64,000 bases of DNA from NCBI RefSeq assembly GCF_001522545.3, contig NC_031768.1, positions 111,481,212 through 111,545,211 of the forward strand, in the 5' to 3' direction. Below are positions 53,301-64,000 of this stretch, in pieces. Below the pieces are notes generated by a model. The model saw only the letters and a program-made list of their open reading frames with translations, had not been told where the DNA came from and did no database searches. The stretch comes from Parus major. Its lineage: Eukaryota > Chordata > Aves > Passeriformes > Paridae. Position numbers and translations under genes: made by a program. How positions within the stretch are numbered: position 1 is the stretch's first letter; each line of letters starts with the position of its first letter.

Positions 53301-56300
53301 GAAGCATGTTTTCCTTTCTTTAGGTTTGATTTTACACTTATAAGTGTACCTCTAAAGGCAGAAGTTTAGTTAAATAAAACCTGAGACTTTTCCACTTAAC
53401 AAGTAGACTCAGAAATGTGGCTTTAAATGGGTGTTTGGGCAGTGAATCCTCACTAAGTGTGTATCCCAGAAGTGGCAGTAGGAGTAATTCTTAGGTATTT
53501 CTAAATGTCCTTTGAAGGCAAGATAGCAGAAATTACTGCATTTCAGCATTTCTAGAAAGCTACCTTCACCCTGCACAGATAAATTTGTTTTCAGAAGCAC
53601 CACAAGCTTCATCGCCTTCCAGTGAAGAAATTTCATCACCTTCTTCTGAAGATTTCCAGAACAGAAGAAGGAAAAAGCAAAGAGCATATGAGTTTAGATT
53701 CTTAGTCCCAAATCTGAACTAGTGAAGGCATTCATCCTCATTGACAGGGTTTCACAAACAATAATTTCAGTTTACAGACTCCTGCCAGTTGTTTATGAAC
53801 ATCTCAGCCAACCCTTGTTTCCAGTTGACTTTGAGCACTGTCCAGGATGATTTCCAGCTCAAACACAGTGGTGTGTGGTGATGGTGCTCACTGCACACCA
53901 ACCACAGGCCATCCCAGCCCGATGCAGGAACAGAATCACTGCCACAAGGACTTCTGTGCTGTGTTTCTTTTCCTGGAGCAGACTTCAATATCATGTTGCT
54001 CTTTACAGAAGGAAGAGAGGACAATACCTAAACACCACTCCCTGGAATGCAAAGGCTTCTTTATGTTGTGTAAAGTAACCTTGAAGAGACCCAAAGTCAT
54101 AATTACACCGTTTCAAGAGTGCTGTACATTGCCAGAGCTCACCTGTATAAAAGAGGGGTGTAGTGAAGCCTCAGAATTCTTCAGTATTATGACTTTACAA
54201 TTCTTGTTCCTTCCATTTTTGAAATACAGCACGTATTATTATAGATAGTTATATCTGCATATTACAAGCAATTACTGGGCAAAGTGCTTTTCTTTGTCAA
54301 AGTCATTGGCAAAACTTACATTATCTTCAGAGCAAACAAGCTGAGATCAGATCACTGTGCACACTGTGAGTGAAGCGTGCTGCAAAAAAAGGGAGATGGA
54401 AACTGCATTAATTTAAAACACGTGCTCCCAAAAAAGAGAAGCGCAGCTCAAAGACTCGTACTAATATAATGAAACCTGACTTCCCTTCAAAGAACATATA
54501 GAAAACTTCCCGTTTCAACTCTCAGCGTAAATATTTGGTAAAAAACAACTCAACTGAGGGCTTATTGTCATGTTACTGAAACATGCAGTTTTTCACTCTC
54601 TATGGTTTTTGTATTTAAGGTATAAATTATAACTTTCAGGGGTATATTTGAATCATAAAGAGCAAAGATGACTTTATAGCTATTTCATTGGTTTGAAAAC
54701 AGTGCTTCACTCAGTTTTATAGCCCATTAAGACAGTGTGTTTTTCCTTGTATGATCTCCTCCTGTGCAGTACTAATTTAATTTCAACACTATGGTTTGAA
54801 CACCACACATACAATTAGTTTCTATCAGGAATGAAAGCTCTTTCACTCAAGGTCAAATTATAAAAAGTCTACCTAGCAGGATGAACTGATCATTTCAGAT
54901 CAAGTAAAATGAATCAAAGCTCTGTTTCCAGGGCTTGATTTTTTTTTCCCTAATCCACTTGAGTCAATCTAGAAATTTTATAACTTAAAAAGCAATTAAT
55001 TTTTTGCTATTAATGTTATTTCTCCACATATACTGAAATGCATTTTTTAGCCAAATAACAGCAGCTATCTACATAGATAATTAGAAAATATAATGAAGCA
55101 CTGGTTTAGAGGTTCACCAATGAGCAATCATCTCAGGAAAATTAAACAGTAGTGATATAACTAGTGTAACATAAAGCACTCTAAGAGAATATTGAAGGGG
55201 TTGGAGAATTTTTTTAAATATCCACAGACCTAAAGTTCAGGCAAGCCCATACCTGTGGTGACAGGGGACCTTTCTGGTTTGTTCCATTTGTCCCTCATTT
55301 AGAGGAGGGAAGACAGCTTTCCATGAAACATCCTCATTTCTTATTTTAGAAATCATAGACCTCATAAATCACCCCTGTGGTTCTAGAAAACAGAAATTTG
55401 TGTTTACATCACCCTACAGTGTTTAAATCTTCCTCAATGAACTGTGTGTCATCTCTGGCTTCAGTATTTGTCATCTATCACAGCTTACTCATGGCTTGGC
55501 AAGATGAAAGGCAGGATCACTCTGTCTTCCTCCTGATACTTGTAATTAAGTTTTAAAGATGTGTCTTTAACCTTGATGCTATCTTCCTGAAGAAGGAGTA
55601 CATGAATAAGAAACAAATTCTGCTGGATAAATTCATTGCTTCGATAGATTTGAAGTGAAATCTTTATAAAGCCAACAGGAGTAGTTCAGAAAATCAGGGA
55701 GGTTTGTTCTGGTCTTTAATAAACACAACAGATTCAGAGGTAAATGTGAGTCAAAAGAGCCAAGACAAAGCTGAGACATACGAGCTGGGACTTTACTGAG
55801 TAAAGTTAAAGTTATTTAGTACCTGTGAAGTAAAGGATGTCTTAGGAGAGTATAAAAGGGAAGGAAAGAAGAGCAAGGGAGAAAAAAACCCATCAGGACC
55901 AGCTGTATGAAATATCTGCCTCTGCAGAACTCACTTAGAAAGGCACCTACCTAGCCCTGGATGTGTTCCTGCTTTAAAGGAAATCTATGTAAACAAAGTA
56001 AAAGTCTCTCCAAACCCAGGAAATAAGTGATACCATCCAATGCCCATCCTTAGAGAACATGCTCCTCCTAGGGGTAAAGGAGAGAGCAAGTTTTGCTTAG
56101 TGAAACAGGTTTAAATAATTTCCAGTTAAGGTGGGTTGAAGTGAAGAGAACATTTTTCAGTTCACTCCTCAAGTTCCCAGCTGCGTTGGCTGAAGGAAAC
56201 CCAGCTGGGAACTACTGGAGGGCATCTGAAAAAAAAGATGATGCATGAATATAACTGAGAAAAGGCTTTCCCACACCTCTGGTTGTATTTTAGACCATAC

Positions 56301-59300
56301 AGTAATTCTGACTGTTGTTATTTAACTCAGAATATTATTATTATTTATGTCAAACAATACCTTTGACACAGAGAGAAAATCTGAAGATTCCTTCATTTCT
56401 GTTAGAGCACAGTCAGCTGTGTCCATGCCTTGTTATCCATAATTTGAAAACCATATCAGTTGCCCAAATAAACAAGATAAAGCTGATGTACTAAATCTTC
56501 TAAAAAGATTACTAAAGCAATGAAGGCCCTGATTAGATGTGTTTTAGACACACTTGCCATAACTGGAACAGAATATCTTTTTTGGGGTAAATTTTTATTT
56601 CTGCAGCCAAATAAATGTTATGTTCAAGTTTAAACATGCAAATAAAAATTAGGATTAGGCAGCGTGGAATGCAGGTACTTGTCAGTGAATCACTAAGTGA
56701 TGAAAATGCTTAGCACCTCTGGGTATAAAAATTCAATTTTTGTCCCAATTACTCATTTGATGGTGGTCTTTTTTATGCTACCTCATGTCAGAGGTGTAGG
56801 GCTGTGGTTTTGTGGGTTTGGGAAAAAGACTCGTGAACAACTTCAGGCCAGCAGAAGAATCCCCTCATGCTTGTTCTTTCCTGCTAGGCTGACAGTTACC
56901 TCCTCAGCACACTGGATAGGCAAATGCATCTGCTATTTTGCAATATTTTATCTAGTTTTTTTTTTCTTTTTAAAAGGAGAAAGGGAAAGCAAATGGAGAA
57001 AAGAATAAGTAAATGTTATCAATTTTAAAAAATGCTCCCAGAAAAAGGTGTTTAGCTTCATTTCAGGGTGAGAATTTCCAGTTTTACAAATTAGTATTTT
57101 AATTCTGATAGTTTATTTTTTCAAGCATCCTTTCCATTTATTATTTCCAAACTATTGCTAATTTGCTCTTTTTTGTAAGAAAAAATCACCAGCAACTTCC
57201 AGGTGTAGAAAGATTTGGAAAAAAACGCTAATTGAGACAATCAATATCAGCTATGTTCCGAGATTATTTTCACTTCTTACTTCATCTTTGTTTTCTTCCA
57301 GCAGCCACAAACAAATGCCATGGGCATGGGTTATTCCATGGGATAACCTATGGAAACATAGAATCTGATGAGCTTTGAAGTAGCAGCCTCAAGAGGTGAA
57401 ATTCAGCAGTGATTTTATGCAAGTTAAATGTAATTGAGAAACATTGGAGTTGCAACAGGATAACACCTCCCAGGCTTCCCCATTGGCCCAAGCACTGAAA
57501 AAAAATAAATATATAAAAAAAAGTTTTGTTCTCTGTGATACAGACCTTACATGAATGACATGAGGGCATTAGAATGATCTGTAAAGTCCCAAAATATGAT
57601 ATATTTTGGTGGCATCAGCTGATTACCATTTTATGTTTAAATATACAGTATTTAAGTCTTCTGTGCCTTTCCAGAGTGACATTTCCTTCCAACATTGAAA
57701 AGGCAGTAGATGAGTCTTATTTCACATTAAATTGTGAAGGAAATACAGCATGCACATTACCCACTGGAATACCCATCTGCAATAGCAAAATGTAACTTTT
57801 CATGGAGTGCAAAGTTTCAGGTCCCATTCTACTCTTAGTTAAGGCACACAGTGAAGACCCTTTTCTGCCAGATTTGAATATAACTAATGCAAACATGTTT
57901 TGATAAATATACTTTAGATGTGTGTGTATGGGGTTTTGTACATTTGCTTCCTTTAACACGTAGCTGGGTTCAGCTCCCTGAAAGCTGTTGTGAGTTTACC
58001 CATCCAGTCAACAAAAATGATAAAATGTGAATTATCTGATTAACCACAAGCATACACAGCGGTTTGAATTGAGAATATTCATGATCAATCAACCCAGTCG
58101 ATTGTATCTGGGAAAAGTTGTTAATGAAAGATATTTGAAGAGATGAACTCCAGGAAATTGTGATCTGTTTGTGGTTATTCCAGAAGTAGAAAAGAGGGAC
58201 TAAAATCACTCAATATCCAACTCTCAGCAGATTATTCTCTCTGCTCCACTGAACACCCGTAAGCACAGTCAACTATTAAATTAGCACTGCTAAGCTCTGC
58301 TATTTGTGGTGGCTATTTTTATACACAGCAGGCAATAATCATTACTTAATGAGAGGCTAGGCTTTAACACCAGGTGTGATTTTGTCGTCAGGGGATCTAT
58401 TTTTCTACTTTTCAGAGTTTGCATCCACATCAGTTTCCATCCCCACCAGCTCCACCTATTCCTCTCCTGAGGGTTGTGTGGTGAATGCTGATTCCAGGCT
58501 CAGCGTGGTGCATGGTGCTTGATTTGTGCTGATTGTCAGAAATTGTCACACACAGACTTCTGCAAGGATGTGCAGTGAAAATATGATCTTTGTTTCATCC
58601 CTTGCATTAGAGATCACCTCTAATTTTCTGTTATACTGCATCCATATCCTGTGCAAAGAGAGACAAATCTCTGTTTAAAGTGTTGGTTTTCCAAAAATCT
58701 ACCTGGAATAATGGAAGAAATTAATTCACTGTATTTACTGTCCAAACACCACACAAAGGAAGCAATTTTTTTTTCCCCTGTACTAATGAAAAATGCTCAG
58801 CATATAAAAAGCTTGATTACGTGCTATAAAGGGCTGACTTTCTGCTTTGCTATTCAGCTATTCAAACAGAGAGAACACTCCAAAACTTACGAACTAAAAC
58901 TAAGAAAGTAAAAAATAGAATTTCTGCATGCTTTTGTAGAGAAGCCCCAGTTTGGAGAGGGTTGCAGATGAACACGAACTTCTGCTACAGGCATTTTGGG
59001 GAAAAAGACAAATAAACAAACAAAGCTACACATGACTCTCTTTGACAGATTTCATTTTAATGAACTTAAGTACAACCAGATGAAGCAAAAACATGCATTC
59101 CCTTTTCCCAAAAAACATGAGAAGATCCAGTTCCTTTCATGTGAGACTTTCAGTCCAACCTGAAGCAAACACAGGGCTGAGCTCTAAGAATTCACTTCTA
59201 TAAAATCCTATTAACAAAGACAAATATGAAGCAACTTGGGAATTTCACTCCAGTGATAGATTAGAACTTTCAAACTAGTCTAGAATAGCAATTCTGTAAA

Positions 59301-61095
59301 AATGACACCAGCTTTAACTGCATAAAATACTTTTTTTTTTAAGTAATTCGGTCAGTATTCAGTTGGGGATTTGAAAATTCCCCTCACATTTACAGAATTT
59401 CCCTTCTGTCTGCAAGCACCAAGGGATAACTTGGACTGTAAATGGGCAAGTCCAGAAAATGGAATTCCAAAATACACTTATGACTTGAATGTTTGCTATC
59501 AAAAAAAACCCAAACCAAATATAGTTCAAAATTGCAGCTTCTGTGCTTTTTCCATCTCTGGGTTGAGTATGGCTTGACTACCACAAGGTAGAGCATTCTC
59601 ATTTTAATATGTCCTGTGATACTCACAAACATTACAGAAATGCTAAAGAAAGCAGAATTAATATTTTTTATCCTCCACAGACCTGGACGGTTTTTTAAAT
59701 TTTTTATTGTGGTGTTTGTTACTGTTAATAACATCAATAACTCAGTAATTCTCCTGGCCTCTTAGAATTGTCTTGAGAATATTGACAAACAGAAATGTGA
59801 TAAAACTTACCAATAGCTTATGGTGATTATTTTATCCAGAATTTAGCAAGACTGGTTAGGGTGCATACTACTAAATATTACTTTGGTTTGCTCAGTAGTG
59901 TTTGCAAGATGTGATGTTGATGATAATTTGGTCTCTTTCTGCTTTGTGTATCATCTTAATCCTATGGAAATTAGATTGTTTCTGTTCTAGTGAACATCAG
60001 AACCCACACCTGGATAAGTATTTTTCCAAGTTCACAAAAGTACAGCAAGGCAAAGTACACACAACAGGAAACCTCATCTCTGTCAATCTGATTCAACAAC
60101 TCCGCTTTACTCTCATGGAAACACTTTGCTTCACATTTTTTCTGCACACATCTCATAAGAATGATGTGAAATCAACATACATGTAGCTCTTAAAACCTGT
60201 AGTTGATTATTTAGAAATATTACCCACCATTTAAATGAACTCTCTTCTTCTGCAGCCACAATCCCACAGCATTCAGGAGCAGCAAATAGAAACAAGCACT
60301 TAAGCCAAGCAAGAGAAGCAATCATATGATTGAAAAACATCTGCTATGTGACATTGCAGCATCCATGTTCCTATTCTATCCCTCACAACCCCATTTTTAA
60401 AGTCCTCAAGAAATTTCTGCAGAGGCACTCAGGCTGCATCTATTTTGCCCCAGGTGTGGAAAAAACTGACACATTTTGCTTTTTCCCAGCAGCATCAATC
60501 ACTGAAATCTTAGTGCTACACTCTGGGCACGTGCTCACCCACCCAGATAACTGAGAAAGAGGGAAGAGATCCAGCAGTGCTGCAATATGGAACATACCCT
60601 GCTGTACTCAGCTGCTGCGGGTCTCTTGTGCAGATAAAAGATAAAAGTCAACTCTCATTTGTTAAGGAAATGGGCATATTTCTCTTCTATATATTGACAT
60701 CTACTCTGTGCAGCCCATAGCTGTGTATGAAAATAATCCCTTTTGAAAAATAGCAGTTTAGTGCATAAAGGATTACCCTCTACCAAAATTTCCCCTACTC
60801 TTCCAAGTTGTACCTGTGGCTTATTGACAGTGCCTTTTGCTGCTGTGTATAAATCACTCAGTCAAGAGGTGGGGCTGTGTTGAAATAATGCAGCTCTTCA
60901 GCAACACAATATGGATCTGCATATCTGTGAAAATTAAATGGAATAAACTAATTATCAGCTTTAACTGCCTGTGTTCTCTCAGCTCTGCACAAAGAAATGG
61001 CTGATGAGGAGCAGCTCATAACCTGGCTTCAGCTTGATTTATGGGTGAACTTTTTTCTTCATTTTTCTGTCCAGAAAGATGTTGGAACCACCTCT

Positions 61096-61217
61096 GATGT
61101 TTTTGAGGCTCAGCTAGACAAAGCCACAGCTGAGCTAATCTGCCCATTGGTGACAGTCCTGCACTGACCACATGGCTGGACCTCCACAGGTCACTTCCAG
61201 CCAATGTTTCTGTGATT
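61096..61217 (+). mobile_element. CR1 LINE 3'-end fragment, diverged
   Basis: ttttgaggctcagctagacaaagcc resembles the CR1 segment 'tttcaaggccaggctggacaaagcc'. Further on, ggctggacctccacaggtca and cttccagcc...ttctgtgattt match the CR1 terminal region (GGTTGGAC...AGGTC.CTTCCAACC...TTCTGTGATT). It is a non-coding 3' fragment of roughly 120 bp, old judging by its divergence. Confidence 0.75.
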
Positions 61218-62712
61218 TTCCATTACAGAACCAGTCTCATATGGGAACTGGAAGCTAACATCACATTTCTTGTGCTCTCTTTTCTGGAACAGCATGATTT
61301 TCCTTTCTAAACACCCTTGCCCATATTAAGATTTCTCTTTGCAATAATAATCACATCACTTATTTCAGAATGAAAGTTATTTATTGGGTTGCCATAAGTT
61401 GCAGCATTAAAAATTAAACTAATTTAAATAAATTAATACAAAATTAAAATAATATAAGTTTAAGAAATTTTCTCTTTTTTGAAGACCACCTCATCAGGGA
61501 GGACTGTAGCAGAAGAGAATGCAGAAACCCCAGACTGGTCTGACCTTTAGAGTCTCAGTGTGTTTAAGGTGTTGCAGTTGCATTGATTTCCTATGTCTCC
61601 CATACTGTATTTCCCCTACACTGACAAACAGGACACTGGGCTGATTCATGGCAGTCTCTATTTGCATGTTAAATTTATTGGCTTTGTCTGCCTCAGCTTC
61701 TGTCAGTAACACTCAACAAAAAGATAGCCACAATGTGTTCAGAGAAAATACAGCAATTACTCATTCCCATACAATTACCCACGCTGCATTTACTCCATTT
61801 TAATTTTAATGCTTTAACTATGAAAACTGGGGAAAGTAGTGCCTAAAATTTTAAGAAAAATACCTCAATTCGTGACTGATAACTGCTGACTTGGCCTTGC
61901 TGTCACACCTTCTTCTGTCAATATTTCTCTTCCTTGCAGAGGAGAACCAGTTCTGATTTTCTTCTTCCTTGGGTTTCCTCATGGTTTATTGCACTTTGTT
62001 TCTTTGTAGGACCACAGCTCAGCTAGAACTTTTTCACTTATTGCTTTTTAATTATTTTACTAATTTTCAGTGTTAGTTCTCTTCACAAACATCCTCATTT
62101 TCCTGCCTATTTGAAACTAAATGTCTGTGTGTCTTACCTGCTCAGTGCAGAGTATAATTTCTGCAGCACTAAAAAATTTATCTGAAAACAGTTAAGCAGG
62201 AGTTTTTCTCAATGTGTCTGAATTTAATATCTTGAACTACTGCTTGTATTAACATTCCCACCAATTTAAACCACCTATCTTGGTATCCTTTCTGCCACTA
62301 GAAATATCTAAGACGTTACAAACAGCTACTAAAAATTAAGAAATTTTCTATAGCAAACAAAGTGAAAGCAACTGTGTTAAATAATTAAATGCTCTACTTC
62401 ATTAAGTTCTTCATAGAATTAATTTTACAACTTGAAATTTTATTCTTTCCACAAGATACAAAGGGAAAGCAATAGAAATGGTAAGTATGTTATGCACATG
62501 ATTGCAACAATAGTATTCAGCAGCATAAAATATAAGCATTTATTGCTGTTTTAGACCCTCCCAAGGTGTTCAAGATGTGCATTGGGACAGCATATATGGC
62601 TAAGGGCTCCACAATTCCAGAGCAGCACCTGAATGCTGCTAAAGAAATTTCAGATCAATGTGATTAGACAGCTGAATTACCCTCTACAACCCACTTGTTT
62701 TTAGAAGTATGT

Positions 62713-62745
62713 GCACATATATACATACATATATATATATACACC
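62713..62745. repeat. Short TA/CATA microsatellite
   Basis: acatatatacatacatatat followed by atatatatacacc. It accounts for the Tyr-Ile-His-Ile repeat in a chance ORF. Confidence 0.85.
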
Positions 62746-64000
62746 AAAAAAAATGGTAATGGTACAAATTGGAAACAAATACAATACTCTACAAACATAG
62801 TTAAGACTCAAAATTTCCAACATTTCAGTCTAGCTTATGAAAGAAAATACTTTCAATATTCCTTCATGGAACTGAAATCCAAATTTGGTTCTCCCTGTCA
62901 CTATATTTATATTATTTTACTGCCTAAGATTAATGGGGCATAGACTGGAGGCTGAGATTCCCGTCTCTGTCATCTCTTTTTAAATCACTCTCCTTACAAA
63001 ATGCTTAAATTTTTTGTGCTGAAACCTTCACTCATTTGACATCATAATACATAAAGATTTATGTTAATGAAAAACTCAATTACATATTCATGGTGCTGTA
63101 GTGTAAGAGCTGCACAGAAACTTTAGAGGCTTTTAGAAGAGTACACGGATTTTTGTGATTTTTGTGTCCACAACACATGACTTTCCTTTTTGGCAATATT
63201 GGGAATTTTTTTAGAAATTATGGTAAGCTGTCATTACTTACTGACACTTGTGGGTTTATTCAACCATCTTACCTCAGTCTGACTGCTAAAAAAGTTGCAG
63301 ACAGGAATTAATTTCAAACTTGGCTTTAAAGCTGGATGCAGAGCCATAACATAACAGGACTACTACTCCTGCAGTCATGGTGGCTTTTAATAGACTTTAA
63401 TTAATAGGATATAAAGATTAAAAATATTAATATTTCTGATCCCCAAATAATGCTCAGTTAGTGATAATTATTTAATCTTTAGGTCTTCAGTTTCCCACTG
63501 AGCCAAGTCATGACTTTGGATGGCATAAAAGCCAAAGCAGCAGCGCTGGAGTCACTCAAGGATAAAAAGTAGGAGACCAGAATCAAATAATTTATCTATA
63601 AATGTTAGAAAGAAATTTCCAGCTTAAGAATTTCAGTTTGAGTAGTCTTCCAAAGGATCCCATTAATAAACAATTTATTACTAGAGCCAGCAATAAGACA
63701 AAAACTCTGAATACATTCACATTTTACAGAGGAACAACTTACTACAAGCATTGCATAAAAAAGACACCTTACCTCTATAAAGCAAAATTTTATTCAAGCT
63801 GATACAAAACTCATCTGAAAGACTGAGGTATTGAAGATTTTATTTTAGATAAATTTGCTGCTGTTCTTAGGATGAATTCCAGTAGGTGTGCAATAATGGT
63901 TACTAACTACAAGGAATACATTACATATAAATTTTCTTCATTAACAGTTTCAAAGATATCACAAAAAGATGTAATGATTCTAGCCTATGTGTTCACTAAC

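Larger units (their letters stand above)
28721..64000. other. Upstream intergenic DNA, no gene recognised
   Basis: This is more than 35 kb beyond the EPHA3 promoter island, uniformly AT-rich. All ORFs are short (at most about 133 codons), without recognisable domains, and often open in overlapping frames on both strands. I saw no exon with family motifs, tRNA, rRNA or long transposon. Contents are the CA microsatellite at 31672-31775, CR1 fragments at 39027 and 61096, A/T homopolymers (A16 at 32691 and 38420, T17 at 39628, A18 at 34478 and 50382), and T-rich tracts near 35630-35790, 36003-36040, 37340-37390, 38684-38715 and 39834-39872. A modestly GC-richer patch at about 47150-47400 has few CpGs and no clear identity. 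EPHA3 is flanked by gene-poor DNA in other vertebrates, which fits. Noncoding transcripts or distal enhancers could be present but cannot be seen here. Confidence 0.65.

Noticed and set aside
53767..54248. 133-codon plus-strand ORF and overlapping 85-codon minus-strand ORF
   Set aside because: No recognisable motif, retroelement domain or splice context. The length is within chance for a window this size.
57350..57380. catagaatc string resembling a CR1 tail
   Set aside because: The adjoining sequence does not continue into the CR1 ggttggaaa/accttt pattern.

Overview
This is vertebrate nuclear DNA, most likely from a bird. It is AT-rich, intron-dominated and almost free of long ORFs. It carries two short fragments matching the 3' end of CR1 retrotransposons, the typical LINE of birds and other sauropsids, and interspersed repeats are otherwise sparse. 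Nothing in it looks prokaryotic, plasmid-borne or viral.

The one gene I can identify is EPHA3 (ephrin type-A receptor 3), on the minus strand, and only its 5' end is present. Exon 2 is complete at 11880-11944: 65 bp, beginning [10 protein letters not shown] and ending ISYPSHG, which is the EPHA3 version of this conserved Eph exon, with a good acceptor and donor. The 3' part of coding exon 1 is at 27622-27733. It encodes a leucine-rich signal peptide ending in ARPGNE plus one base (phase 1), which joins exon 2 to give NE-V-NLLDS, the usual Eph receptor start. The initiator codon lies inside or beyond a 512-bp run of N (27734-28245). Intron 1 is 15,677 bp. Intron 2 runs off the low-coordinate end, so exon 3 (the rest of the ephrin-binding domain) is outside the window.

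Layout: 1-11879 is intron 2, with an isolated CpG island at about 3985-4585 and an exact tandem duplication at 1985-2149. 11880-11944 is exon 2. 11945-27621 is intron 1. About 27000-28720 is the EPHA3 CpG-island promoter region, with exon 1, the gap, a CTG/CAG tract, a CCAT tract and a 31-bp G-quadruplex-prone minisatellite at the gap edge. From about 28720 to 64000 is upstream intergenic DNA with no recognisable gene, holding two CR1 fragments, a (CA)n tract within AT palindromes, and low-complexity T or G/T stretches.

I did not find a new biological system. The observations most worth checking are the structure around exon 1 (minisatellite, missing start, polyleucine signal peptide) and the orphan CpG island in intron 2.
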